The notes under the pieces: generated by a model
Databases searched by the model: none
Told to the model about the DNA's origin: nothing
What the model saw: the letters and a program-made list of their open reading frames with translations, nothing else
NCBI RefSeq assembly: GCF_025195125.1
Contig: NZ_JAMGSL010000011.1
Span: forward strand, 186,001-250,000
Length of the DNA stretch: 64,000 nucleotides
Direction: 5' to 3'
Source of the DNA: Streptomyces sp. Je 1-79
GTDB taxonomy: Bacteria > Actinomycetota > Actinomycetes > Streptomycetales > Streptomycetaceae
Shown: one piece after another, positions 16,435 through 24,536 of the stretch
Layout of the letters: the number at the start of each line of letters is the position of its first letter
How positions within the stretch are numbered: the first letter of the stretch is position 1
Program-made: the position numbers and the translations under genes

Positions 16435-17301
16435 ATGCGTGAGCTTGGGGGTGACCTCGTCGTGGTCAACATCCGCAGTCTGGATCCGAGTGCCTCGCCG
16501 CTGGACTACTACGGCTCGGAACTCCGCCGGTTGAGGGAGGAGGCGGGGCTGAACCAGCAGCAGTTGGGCGACATCGTCTACTGCACGGCGTCGCTGATCG
16601 GCCAGATAGAGACGGCGAAGAAGGTCCCCACGCGCGAGTTCTCGGAACGGCTCGACGCGGCGCTGATGACGGGCGGGTTGTTCTCGCGGCTGGTGGGGTT
16701 GGTCCTGAAGAGCCAGCTGCCGACGTGGTTCCAGCAGTACGCGGAGCTTGAGGCGAAGGCGACGTACATCTCCACGTACCAGGCGCAGCTGGTGTACGGG
16801 TTGCTTCAGACGGAGGAGTACGCGCGGGCAGTGCTGAGCGTCGACCACCCGGACAAGCTCGACGAGATGGTGGCCGCTCGGATGGAGCGCCAGCGCATCC
16901 TGGAGCGGGACTATCCGCCGGTTCTGTGTGTCGTCCTCGACGAGGCGGTGCTGCACCGGGAACTCGGCGATGCCGAGGTGATGCGGAACCAACTCGCCAA
17001 CCTGTTGGGCTTCCTGGACCATCGGTGGGTCCAGGTGCAGGTGCTTCCGTTCAAGGCCGGGCAACACACCGGGCTGCTGGGTTCGTTCAATCTTCTGCGC
17101 TTCGAGGACGACCCGGACATCTGCTACACCGAGAGCTATGACTCGGGCCATATGACCGCGAATTCTCAGGCGATCCGGGAGCGTTCCGTCGGTTACGCTC
17201 GACTGCAGGCTACGGCCCTCTCACGGGAGGACTCGGCTGCGCTGATCGCTCGCGTGATGGAGGAACGGTATGAGTACGAGCCAGATCCTGCGGTGGCGTA
17301 A
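16435..17301 (+). CDS. XRE regulator with DUF5753 (WhiJ/AbaA type)
   Basis: A 288-residue protein: an N-terminal helix-turn-helix (about 22-80, YGSELRRLREEAGLNQQQLGDIVYCTASLIGQIETAKKVPTREF) and a DUF5753 domain (about 95-280, LVYGLLQTEEYARAVL, MERQRILERDYPPVLCVVLDEAVLHRELG). This is the WhiJ-like family of Streptomyces developmental regulators. The small DUF397 partner starts inside its last codons (32-nt overlap). The divergent ATPase gene completes the triad. ATG 16435 is chosen, though a GTG at 16462 with GGGGGTG upstream is also plausible and would remove nine residues. Such partners are thought to form a toxin-antitoxin-like or signalling switch. Function here is unknown. Confidence 0.88.
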   Translation: MRELGGDLVVVNIRSLDPSASPLDYYGSELRRLREEAGLNQQQLGDIVYCTASLIGQIETAKKVPTREFSERLDAALMTGGLFSRLVGLVLKSQLPTWFQQYAELEAKATYISTYQAQLVYGLLQTEEYARAVLSVDHPDKLDEMVAARMERQRILERDYPPVLCVVLDEAVLHRELGDAEVMRNQLANLLGFLDHRWVQVQVLPFKAGQHTGLLGSFNLLRFEDDPDICYTESYDSGHMTANSQAIRERSVGYARLQATALSREDSAALIARVMEERYEYEPDPAVA

Positions 17302-17539
17302 GTCCTCGTACAGCGGCCCCAGTGGCGGCGAGTGTGTCGAGTGCGCCCCGCTCGGCGGCGCCGCGTGGCGGAAGTCCTCCTTCAGCGGTCCCAACGGTGG
17401 CGACTGCATCGAGGTCGCCGACCTGGCCGCTCACGTCGCCGTCCGGGACTCCAAGGTCCCCGAGGGTCCCGTCTTCCTGGCTACCCCCGCCGCGTTCTCC
17501 GCGTTCGTGACGGCCACTGCCCATGGTCTCCTCGGCTGA
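17270..17539 (+). CDS. DUF397 protein with duplicated motif
   Basis: An 89-residue small acidic protein. DUF397 is normally one WRKSSYSG...CVEVA unit, but here the motif is partly doubled: LRWRKSSYSGPSGGECVECAPLG (about 7-29) then AAWRKSSFSGPNGGDCIEVADL (about 31-52), followed by the family end AVRDSKVPEGPVFLATPAAFSAFV. It overlaps the preceding XRE gene by 32 nt and is surely co-translated with it. In characterised loci DUF397 proteins antagonise or bind the XRE partner. The duplication looks like an in-frame tandem copy of the first ~24 codons. Confidence 0.87.
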   Translation: MSTSQILRWRKSSYSGPSGGECVECAPLGGAAWRKSSFSGPNGGDCIEVADLAAHVAVRDSKVPEGPVFLATPAAFSAFVTATAHGLLG

Positions 17540-17549
17540 TCGTGGTGAC

Positions 17550-18451
17550 GGGCCCTCGCGGGCTTCTGGTTCGGCCGCCCTCGTTCCGAGTGTGGCGACC
17601 GGAGGCGGTGCGTCAAGGGCGCTCCTTCGTCGCGTCGGCTGCGCCGATTCCGCTGCGCTCCACCCTTGACCCACCACCTCGGGTCGCCTTTTCACACTCG
17701 GAGGGCGGCCGGGGGGCGTGGCCACGCAGGGGCCTGGCGGGTACCTGAGCAGGGATCGGCGCCCGCGGCCGCGTGGGTGGGATTGCGCGGTAGTTGAATG
17801 GGGCGGCCCGGCACGGCTCAGCGTCTCTCCACCGGTGGGCGGCTGGGCCTCATGCCCCGCTGGTCACTGCCCGGTGGGTGGTGAGAACCGGGAGCTTGCG
17901 GACGTAACCGTCCCGTACCTGCGGTAGCACCGCACCAATGGCCCGGATGCGGGGGCCAATCCGCTCGATGGGTCCGACTTCGGGCGGTTGGCGTCGTCGC
18001 AGGCCCCCGGTCCGCGGGGCTGAAGTGGACGTAAGTGCAGCGTACTTGCGGTAACTATCCTCGGTTCGGGCCGTTTCGGGGCGATCGAGGTCCCGCAGGC
18101 GTAATCCGGGCACTTACGGTCGCTCCACCCACCCAGGGTGACCAGCGGGGCATGAGGCCCGGCCGTCCGGAAACCGTCAGCCGCTGAGCCGGTGCCGGGC
18201 CGCCCCATTCAACTGCCGCGCAACACCACCCGCCGGGCGGCAGGCGCTGAGCAGAGCGGCACCGCCCCCGGCCTGGACGCGTGGCCACGCCCCCCGGCCG
18301 CCCTCCGAGTGTGAAAAGGCGGGTGGAGGCGGTGGGTCAAGGGTGGCCGTAGGCCATCGCGAAGCGACGCGACGAAGGAGCGCCCTTGAGGCGCCGGTGG
18401 AACCCGCCACACTCGGAACGAGGGCGGCCGACCCAGAAGCTCACCGGGCCC
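17550..18451. repeat. Large imperfect inverted repeat element (~900 bp)
   Basis: Two arms of about 330 bp, 17550-17880 and 18125-18451, are inverted copies of each other around a unique ~245-bp centre. Identical blocks: 17685-17727 with 18279-18321 (43 nt), 17613-17637 with 18365-18389 (25 nt), 17792-17814 with 18192-18214 (23 nt), 17845-17867 with 18138-18160 (23 nt), joined by diverged stretches. It starts 10 nt after the DUF397 stop. Both arms contain GCGTGGCCACGC, itself a palindrome. Short open frames inside read with Pro/Arg-rich shadow-like protein and are not believed. No transposase or tRNA adjoins. My recollection is that similar CACCCTTGACCCACC/CTCCTTCGTCGCGTC text recurs in Streptomyces intergenic DNA, so this may be a non-autonomous interspersed element or two inverted copies of one. 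Confidence 0.75.
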
Positions 18452-18613
18452 AGGATTCGACCGCCTGGGAAGCCAGAGGCTCGCAAACCCCAGGGCCGCG
18501 ACCCGTCGCCCCGGCCTGGGTGACGGGCCAGGCCCGGGCCCTCCCGAGACCCCAGGCCCCGGGAGAGCCCGGCCCCCGGGGCCCGGCCGCTCCCGACTCC
18601 CGAGCCCCCGGCC

Positions 18614-18674
18614 CCGTACCGCCGTACCGCCGTACCCGTACCGCCGTACCGCCCTACCGCCCTACCGCCGTCCC
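18614..18674. repeat. Short tandem repeat GTACCGCC
   Basis: Seven or eight degenerate copies of an 8-nt unit (GTACCGCC, CTACCGCC variants) run to within 2 nt of the stop codon of the acyl-CoA dehydrogenase gene. The preceding 18452-18613 is C-rich low-complexity sequence with no gene seen. Confidence 0.75.
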
Positions 18675-18675
18675 G

Positions 18676-19836
18676 TCAGGCCTGGAGGCCCAGTTCTCGG
18701 GCGATCAGCATGCGCTGGACCTCGCTCGTGCCCTCGCCGATCTCCAGGATCTTGGAGTCGCGCCACATCCGGGCCACCGGGTACTCGTTCATGAAGCCGT
18801 AGCCGCCGTGGATCTGGGTGGCCTCGCGGGCGTTGTCCACCGCGACCGTCGACGAGTACAGCTTCGCCAGCGCCGCCTCCTTCTTGAACGGCTCGCCCAG
18901 CACCAGGCGCGAGGCCGCGTCCCGCCAGCCGATCCGGGCCATGTGCGCCCGCATCTCCATGTCCGCGATCTTGAACTGGATGGCCTGGTTGTCGCCGATC
19001 GGCCGGCCGAAGGCGTGACGTTCCTTCGCGTACTTCACCGACTCGTCGACACAGCCCTGCGCGAGCCCGGTCGCCAGCGCCGAGATCGCGATCCGGCCCT
19101 CGTCGAGGATCCGGAGGAACTGCGCGTAGCCACGGCCCTCTTCACCGAGCAGGTTCGCGGCCGGCACGCGGACGTCGTCGAAGGACAGCTCGCGGGTGTC
19201 CGAGGCGTTCCAGCCGACCTTGGAGTAGGGCGCGGCGACCGTGAACCCCGGGGTGCCGGAGGGAACGATGATCGAGGAGATCAGCGGGCGGCCGTCGGGC
19301 TTGCGGCCGGTGACGGCCGTGACGGTGACCAGACCCGTGATGTCCGTACCGGAGTTGGTGATGAAGCACTTCGAGCCGTTGATGACCCAGTCGTCGCCGT
19401 CACGGACGGCGGTGGTGCGGGTGCCGCCGGCGTCGCTGCCCGCGCCGGGCTCGGTCAGGCCGAACGCGCCGAGGATCTCGCCCGAGCACATCCGGGGGAG
19501 CCACTCCTGCTTCTGCTCCTCGGTGCCGAAGCGGTAGACCGGCATCGCGCCGAGCGACACCCCCGCCTCCAGGGTGATCGCCACGGAGGAGTCGACGCGG
19601 GCGAGCTCCTCGAGGGCGATGCCGAGGGCGAGGTAGTCGCCGCCCATACCGCCGTACTCCTCCGGGAAGGGCAGGCCGAACAGGCCCATCCGGCCCATCT
19701 CGCGGACGATCTCGTACGGGAACTCGTGGCGCTCGTAGTAGTCGCCGATCTTCGGCGCGACGACGTCGTGCGCGAACTCCTCCACGGTGCGGCGGAGTTC
19801 CTCGTGCTCTTCGGAGAGACGGTGGTCGAGGGACAT
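18676..19836 (-). CDS. acdH: Acyl-CoA dehydrogenase (AcdH, isovaleryl-CoA type)
   Basis: A 386-residue FAD flavoenzyme that makes the 2,3-double bond in short or branched acyl-CoA. N-terminal helical domain, then the FAD/substrate signature GAFGLTEPGAGSDAGG (about 125-140) and WVINGSKCFITN, and C-terminal QIHGGYGFMNEYPVARMWRD with IGEGTSEVQRM. The position corresponding to the usual catalytic Glu is probably E364 in LEIGEGTSEV. As the last gene of a run with HMG-CoA lyase and methylcrotonyl-CoA carboxylase genes, it most likely acts on isovaleryl-CoA from leucine. From memory this matches S. coelicolor acdH. 7 nt separate it from the lyase gene. Confidence 0.93.
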   Translation of the reverse strand: MSLDHRLSEEHEELRRTVEEFAHDVVAPKIGDYYERHEFPYEIVREMGRMGLFGLPFPEEYGGMGGDYLALGIALEELARVDSSVAITLEAGVSLGAMPVYRFGTEEQKQEWLPRMCSGEILGAFGLTEPGAGSDAGGTRTTAVRDGDDWVINGSKCFITNSGTDITGLVTVTAVTGRKPDGRPLISSIIVPSGTPGFTVAAPYSKVGWNASDTRELSFDDVRVPAANLLGEEGRGYAQFLRILDEGRIAISALATGLAQGCVDESVKYAKERHAFGRPIGDNQAIQFKIADMEMRAHMARIGWRDAASRLVLGEPFKKEAALAKLYSSTVAVDNAREATQIHGGYGFMNEYPVARMWRDSKILEIGEGTSEVQRMLIARELGLQA

Positions 19837-19843
19837 GGGTACG

Positions 19844-20779
19844 TCACTCCTTGTGGGAGAGGGCGCGGACGGTACGGGAAGGGCTCGGTCGGCCCAGCTG
19901 TTCGGCCATCCACACGCTGGTGGCGGTGAGGGCGGCCAGGTCGACCCCGGTCTCGATGCCGAGGCCGTCGAGCATCCACACGAGGTCCTCGGTGGCGAGG
20001 TTGCCCGTGGCGCTCTTGGCGTAGGGGCAGCCGCCGAGGCCGCCGGCGGAGGCGTCGACCGTGGTGACGCCGTGCCGGAGCGCGGCGAGGGTGTTGGAGA
20101 GTGCCTGGCCGTACGTGTCGTGGAAGTGCACGGCGAGACGGGAGGTGGGGACGCCGGCCTCGTTCAGGCTCTCCAGGAGCTCCGTGACGTGTCCCGGGGT
20201 GGCGACGCCGATGGTGTCGCCGAGGCTCAGCTCGTCGCAGCCCATCTCGGCCAGGGCCTTGGTGACACGGACGACCTGCTCGACGGGGACGGCGCCCTCC
20301 CAGGGGTCGCCGAAGCACATGGAGAGGTAGCCGCGGATGCGGAGGCCCTGCTCTATGGCCCGGGTGACGACCGGCTCGAACATGGCGAGCGCCTCGTCGA
20401 CGGTCCGGTTCAGGTTGGCCTTCGCGAAGGACTCCGTGGCGGAGGCGAAGACCGCGACGTCGCGGGCGCCGAGCGCGAGGGCGCGGTCGAGACCGCGCTC
20501 GTTCGGCACGAGGACGGGCAGGCGTGCCGGCAGGCCGCTGACGAGCGGGAACAGCTCCTCGGCGTCGGCCAGCTGGGGCACCCACCTGGGGTGGACGAAG
20601 CTGGTCGCCTCGACGGTGGAGAGCCCGGCGGCGGCGAGCCGCCGCACGAACTCGGCCTTCGTGGCGGTCGGGACGACGGTTTTCTCGTTCTGCAGCCCGT
20701 CGCGGGGCCCGACCTCGTGGATCCGGACGCGGGCGGGGAGCCCGGCGGCGGGCACGCGCATGGGCAGGCCCGTGGTCAT
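19844..20779 (-). CDS. Hydroxymethylglutaryl-CoA lyase
   Basis: A 311-residue TIM-barrel HMGL-like enzyme that splits HMG-CoA into acetyl-CoA and acetoacetate, the last step of leucine breakdown. The N-terminal catalytic region is VRIHEVGPRDGLQNEK. The metal-binding LAVHFHDTYGQALSN and the flexible-loop motif DASAGGLGGCPYAKSATGN (with the conserved Cys) identify the lyase rather than related aldolases. The ATG at 20779 lies in an ATGA overlap with the stop codon of the carboxylase alpha-subunit gene, so the two are translationally coupled. Confidence 0.95.
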   Translation of the reverse strand: MTTGLPMRVPAAGLPARVRIHEVGPRDGLQNEKTVVPTATKAEFVRRLAAAGLSTVEATSFVHPRWVPQLADAEELFPLVSGLPARLPVLVPNERGLDRALALGARDVAVFASATESFAKANLNRTVDEALAMFEPVVTRAIEQGLRIRGYLSMCFGDPWEGAVPVEQVVRVTKALAEMGCDELSLGDTIGVATPGHVTELLESLNEAGVPTSRLAVHFHDTYGQALSNTLAALRHGVTTVDASAGGLGGCPYAKSATGNLATEDLVWMLDGLGIETGVDLAALTATSVWMAEQLGRPSPSRTVRALSHKE

Positions 20780-22821
20780 GATTCCTCCCTGGGGGTCACC
20801 ACGGCGAGGATCTGGTCCATGGCGACGGTGGAGCCGGGGGTGACGTCCAGCTCGGTGACGGTGCCGGCGTGCGGGGCGGAGATGACGTGCTCCATCTTCA
20901 TGGCCTCGACGACGAGCAGGCTCTGCCCGGCCTCGACCTCGTCCCCGACCGCGACCTTGACGACCGTGACGGTCCCGGGCATGGGCGCGGCCAGAGTGTC
21001 GGCCCCTCCGTGCCGGGCGCCGGTGAGGGCGGCGGCGACGGGGTCGTGGTGCAGGACGTGCCAGGAGTCGCCGTCGCGGCCGAGCCAGAGCCCTTCCGCG
21101 GAGGGGGCGAGGTGGAGGCGGTGGGTGACCCCGTCGACGGACAGGGTGAGCTCGCCCTCCGCCGCCCCTGCGGAAGCCACGGCCGACGGGTTGCCGACGA
21201 GAGCGGCGGTGACCGGGTCGGCCGCCACCTCCGGGTCGCCGAGCAGCAGCTCGGCGCCGGACGCCGTGCCGCGCACCCGGACGGTCACGGGGTCGTGGCC
21301 CGGGACGCGGAACTGCAGGACGGTCCAGGCGGGCGTGCCGCCGAGTCGCCAGCCGCTGCGGACGTCGAAGGGGTCGACCCAGCCGGTGCCCGCGGGGGCG
21401 GGGCCTCGGGTGCCCGCGGAGGGGGCACCCCACGCGGTCAGCAGCGCCGCCGCCGCGTACACCTCGTCCGGGACGCCCGTCGGGACCAGGCTGTCCGCGT
21501 CGCGTTCCACCAGGCCCGTGTCCAGGTCGCCGCTCACCACCGACTCGTGGGCCAGCAGGCGGCGCAGGAACCCCGCGTTGGTCGGGACGCCCAGGGTGAC
21601 CGTGTCCGCGAGGGCCGCGCGCAGGCGGCGCAGGGCCGTGGGGCGGTCCTGCGCGTGGACGATGACCTTCGACAGCATCGGGTCGTACAGGCTGCCGACC
21701 TCCGTGCCCTCGCTCAGCCCCGAGTCCGTGCGGACTCCGGCGCCCTGCGGCTCGCGCAGCGAGAGGACCGTGCCGCCGGACGGGAGGAAGCCCCGCGAGG
21801 GGTCCTCCGCGCAGATCCGGGCCTCGATCGCCCAGCCGTCGAGGCGGACGTCCTCCTGGGCGAAGCCCAGCTTCTCGCCCGCCGCGACCCGCAGCTGCCA
21901 CTCCACCAGGTCGATCCCGGTGATCAGCTCCGTCACCGGGTGCTCCACCTGGAGCCGGGTGTTCATCTCCATGAAGTAGTACGAGGACGGGTCGACGCCC
22001 GGCACGATGAACTCGACCGTGCCCGCGCCGACATAGCCGCACGAGCGCGCCGCCTCGACCGCCGCCGCGCCCATCTCCTCGCGGATCCCGGGCGTCAGCA
22101 GGACGCTCGGCGCCTCCTCGATGATCTTCTGGTGGCGCCGCTGGAGCGAGCACTCGCGCTCACCGAGGTGCACGACGTTGCCGTGCCCGTCCGCGAGGAC
22201 CTGGATCTCGATGTGCCGCGGCCGGTCGATCCACCGCTCCACGAGCAGCGTGTCGTCGCCGAACGACGACCGCGCCTCGCGCCGTGCCGCCGCGATCTCG
22301 TCGGTCAGCGTCGCCAGGTCGCGCACCAGGCGCATGCCCTTGCCGCCGCCGCCCGCCGAGGGCTTCAGCAGGACCGGGGCGCCCAGCTCGCGCGCCGCCG
22401 CCTCCAGTTCCGGATCCGCCGCGCCGGGGACGACCGGGACGCCGGCCGCCTTCACGGTCTCCTTCGCCCGGATCTTGTCGCCCATCAGGGAGATCGCGGA
22501 CGCCGGAGGGCCGATGAAGACCAGGCCCGCGTCCGCGCACGCCTGCGCGAAGCCCGCGTTCTCGGCCAGGAAGCCGTAGCCCGGGTGGACCGCCTGCGCG
22601 CCCGTCCGGCGGGCCGCGTCGAGGAGCGCCTCCACCGACAGGTACGACTCCGAGGCCGCCGGCGGGCCGATCCGTACCGCCGTGTCCGCCTCCCGGACAT
22701 GGCGTGCCTCGGCGTCCGCGTCGCTGTGGACCGCCACCGAGCGCACGCCGAGCGCCCGCAGGGTGCGGATGACCCGGACCGCGATCTCGCCGCGATTGGC
22801 GACGAGCACCGTGTCGAACAT
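20776..22821 (-). CDS. Biotin-dependent carboxylase alpha subunit (methylcrotonyl-CoA type)
   Basis: A 681-residue biotin carboxylase/biotin carrier fusion. It has an N-terminal biotin carboxylase (about 1-445: MFDTVLVANRGEIAVRVIRT, the glycine-rich ATP loop KPSAGGGGKGMRLV, EMNTRLQVEHPVTE), a linker domain, and a C-terminal biotinyl domain with the acceptor K642 in VVEAMKMEH. With the beta-subunit gene just upstream and HMG-CoA lyase downstream, 3-methylcrotonyl-CoA is the likely substrate. Propionyl/acetyl-CoA complexes share this subunit design. ATG 22821 is chosen because the family starts MF..VLVANRG and AAGG is 9 nt upstream. In-frame ATG 22830 and GTG 22845 (overlapping the upstream stop) are alternatives. 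Confidence 0.94.
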   Translation of the reverse strand: MFDTVLVANRGEIAVRVIRTLRALGVRSVAVHSDADAEARHVREADTAVRIGPPAASESYLSVEALLDAARRTGAQAVHPGYGFLAENAGFAQACADAGLVFIGPPASAISLMGDKIRAKETVKAAGVPVVPGAADPELEAAARELGAPVLLKPSAGGGGKGMRLVRDLATLTDEIAAARREARSSFGDDTLLVERWIDRPRHIEIQVLADGHGNVVHLGERECSLQRRHQKIIEEAPSVLLTPGIREEMGAAAVEAARSCGYVGAGTVEFIVPGVDPSSYYFMEMNTRLQVEHPVTELITGIDLVEWQLRVAAGEKLGFAQEDVRLDGWAIEARICAEDPSRGFLPSGGTVLSLREPQGAGVRTDSGLSEGTEVGSLYDPMLSKVIVHAQDRPTALRRLRAALADTVTLGVPTNAGFLRRLLAHESVVSGDLDTGLVERDADSLVPTGVPDEVYAAAALLTAWGAPSAGTRGPAPAGTGWVDPFDVRSGWRLGGTPAWTVLQFRVPGHDPVTVRVRGTASGAELLLGDPEVAADPVTAALVGNPSAVASAGAAEGELTLSVDGVTHRLHLAPSAEGLWLGRDGDSWHVLHHDPVAAALTGARHGGADTLAAPMPGTVTVVKVAVGDEVEAGQSLLVVEAMKMEHVISAPHAGTVTELDVTPGSTVAMDQILAVVTPREES

Positions 22822-22841
22822 GTGCTGCATCCTTGGGTCCC

Positions 22842-24449
22842 TCACATCCGGAAGACGCCGAACTGGGGGTCACCCAGGGGCGCGTTGGCACAGGCCGTCA
22901 GGGCGAGGCCCACCACCTGGCGGGTCTCCATCGGGTCGATGACCCCGTCGTCCCAGAGGCGCGCCGACGCGTAGTAGGCGTTGCCCTGGGTGTCGTACTG
23001 CGCGCGGATCGGGTCCTTGAAGGCCTCCTCGTCCTCCGCGCTCCACTCGTCGCCGAGCTGGTCCCGCTTGACGGTGGCGAGGACGGACGCCGCCTGCTCG
23101 CCGCCCATGACCGAGATCTTGGCGTTGGGCCACATCCACAGGAAGCGCGGGGAGTACGCCCGGCCGCACATCGAGTAGTTGCCCGCGCCGTACGAGCCTC
23201 CGACGACCACGGTCAGCTTCGGCACGCGCGTGCAGGCCACGGCGGTCACCATCTTGGCGCCGTGCTTGGCGATGCCGCCCGCCTCGTAGTCCTTGCCGAC
23301 CATGAAGCCCGAGATGTTCTGGAGGAAGAGGAGCGGGATGCCGCGCTGGTCGCACAGCTCGATGAAGTGCGCGCCCTTCTGGGCGGACTCGGAGAAGAGG
23401 ATGCCGTTGTTGGCGACGATCCCGACCGGGTGGCCGTGGATCCGGGCGAAGCCGGTGACCAGCGTCTGCCCGTACTCGGCCTTGAACTCCTGGAAGCGGG
23501 AGGCGTCCACGATCCGCGCGATGACCTCGCGGACGTCGTAGGGGGTGCGGGAGTCGACCGGCACCGCGCCGTAGAGCCCCGCGGGGTCCACCTTCGGCTC
23601 CTCGACCGGCTCGACCGACCAGGGGAGGGCGGCGCGCGCGGGGAGGGTCGAGACGATGTTGCGGACGATCCGGAGCGCGTGGGCGTCGTCCTCCGCGAGG
23701 TGGTCGGTGACTCCGGACGTACGGGAGTGCACCTCGCCGCCGCCCAGCTCCTCCGCCGTGACGACCTCGCCGGTCGCGGCCTTCACCAGCGGCGGTCCGC
23801 CGAGGAAGATCGTGCCCTGGTTCCGTACGATCACGGCCTCGTCGCTCATCGCCGGGACGTACGCGCCACCGGCCGTGCAGGAGCCGAGGACCGCCGCGAT
23901 CTGCGGGATGCCGGCGCCGGACATCCGGGCCTGGTTGTAGAAGATCCGGCCGAAGTGCTCGCGGTCCGGGAAGACCTCGTCCTGCATGGGCAGGAACGCG
24001 CCGCCGGAGTCGACCAGGTAGAGGCAGGGGAGACGATTCTCCAGCGCCACCTCCTGGGCCCTCAGGTGCTTCTTCACCGTCATCGGGTAGTACGTGCCGC
24101 CCTTGACGGTCGCGTCGTTGGCGACGATCACGCACTCACGGCCCGAGACCCGCCCGATGCCCGCGATGACACCGGCGGCCGGTGCCGCGTCGCCGTACAT
24201 CCCGTTCGCGGCGAGCGGGGCCAGCTCCAGGAACGGGGAACCCGGGTCGAGGAGGGTGTCCACGCGGTCGCGCGGCAGCAGTTTTCCGCGCGCGGTGTGC
24301 CGGGCGCGGGCCTTCTCACCGCCGCCCAGCGCGGCCGCGGCCAGCTTGGCGCGCAGAGTGGCCGAGAGCTCGTGGTGAGCGGCCTCATTGGCCTGCCAGG
24401 CCGCCGACGCGGGGTCCGCCGCGCTCGTCAGCACAGGTGCCTGCTGCAT
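22842..24449 (-). CDS. Acyl-CoA carboxylase beta subunit (methylcrotonyl-CoA type)
   Basis: A 535-residue carboxyltransferase of two crotonase-like halves. N-half: ARGKLLPRDRVDTLLDPGSPFLELAPLA, GGTYYPMTVKKHLRAQEVA, YLVDSGGAFLPMQDEVFPDREHFGRIFYNQARMSGAGIPQIAAVLGSCTAGGAYVPAMSDEAVIV. C-half: VGIVANNGILFSESAQKGAHFIELCDQRGIPLLFLQNISGFMVGKDYEAGGIAKHGAKMVTA. The LPMQDEVFP and QNISGFMVG stretches are characteristic of methylcrotonyl-CoA carboxylase rather than propionyl-CoA carboxylase. It is the first gene of the four-gene leucine-catabolism operon. The twin TetR-type operators begin 21 nt upstream of ATG 24449. Confidence 0.95.
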   Translation of the reverse strand: MQQAPVLTSAADPASAAWQANEAAHHELSATLRAKLAAAALGGGEKARARHTARGKLLPRDRVDTLLDPGSPFLELAPLAANGMYGDAAPAAGVIAGIGRVSGRECVIVANDATVKGGTYYPMTVKKHLRAQEVALENRLPCLYLVDSGGAFLPMQDEVFPDREHFGRIFYNQARMSGAGIPQIAAVLGSCTAGGAYVPAMSDEAVIVRNQGTIFLGGPPLVKAATGEVVTAEELGGGEVHSRTSGVTDHLAEDDAHALRIVRNIVSTLPARAALPWSVEPVEEPKVDPAGLYGAVPVDSRTPYDVREVIARIVDASRFQEFKAEYGQTLVTGFARIHGHPVGIVANNGILFSESAQKGAHFIELCDQRGIPLLFLQNISGFMVGKDYEAGGIAKHGAKMVTAVACTRVPKLTVVVGGSYGAGNYSMCGRAYSPRFLWMWPNAKISVMGGEQAASVLATVKRDQLGDEWSAEDEEAFKDPIRAQYDTQGNAYYASARLWDDGVIDPMETRQVVGLALTACANAPLGDPQFGVFRM

Positions 24450-24469
24450 CTCTCGAGCTCCCTTGCTCG

Positions 24470-24514
24470 GTTAATGAGCGTTAACGTATGTCGTTCAGGT
24501 TAACGACCGCTAAC
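24470..24514. promoter_or_regulatory. Twin 16-bp palindromic operators
   Basis: Two near-identical palindromes lie in the 87-bp divergent intergenic region: GTTAATGAGCGTTAAC (24470-24485) and GTTAACGACCGCTAAC (24499-24514), each a one-mismatch version of GTTAACGnnCGTTAAC, with centres 29 bp apart. They sit between the carboxylase operon and the TetR gene and overlap the TetR promoter, which fits autoregulation plus control of the leucine genes. Confidence 0.8.
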
Positions 24515-24529
24515 CCGGTTGTCTAGAAT
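24500..24529 (+). promoter_or_regulatory. Leaderless promoter of the TetR gene
   Basis: -35 TTAACG (24500-24505), 18-bp spacing, -10 TAGAAT (24524-24529). The ATG begins at 24537, 7 nt after the -10, and there is no Shine-Dalgarno sequence, so transcription should start at or next to the A of the start codon. The -35 lies inside the second operator. Confidence 0.65.
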
Positions 24530-24536
24530 CGCTTCC

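Noticed and set aside
17850..18410. Small frames inside the inverted-repeat element
   Set aside because: They read as Pro/Arg/Gly-rich sequence, differ between the two arms and lack ribosome sites. This is better explained by the repeat itself.
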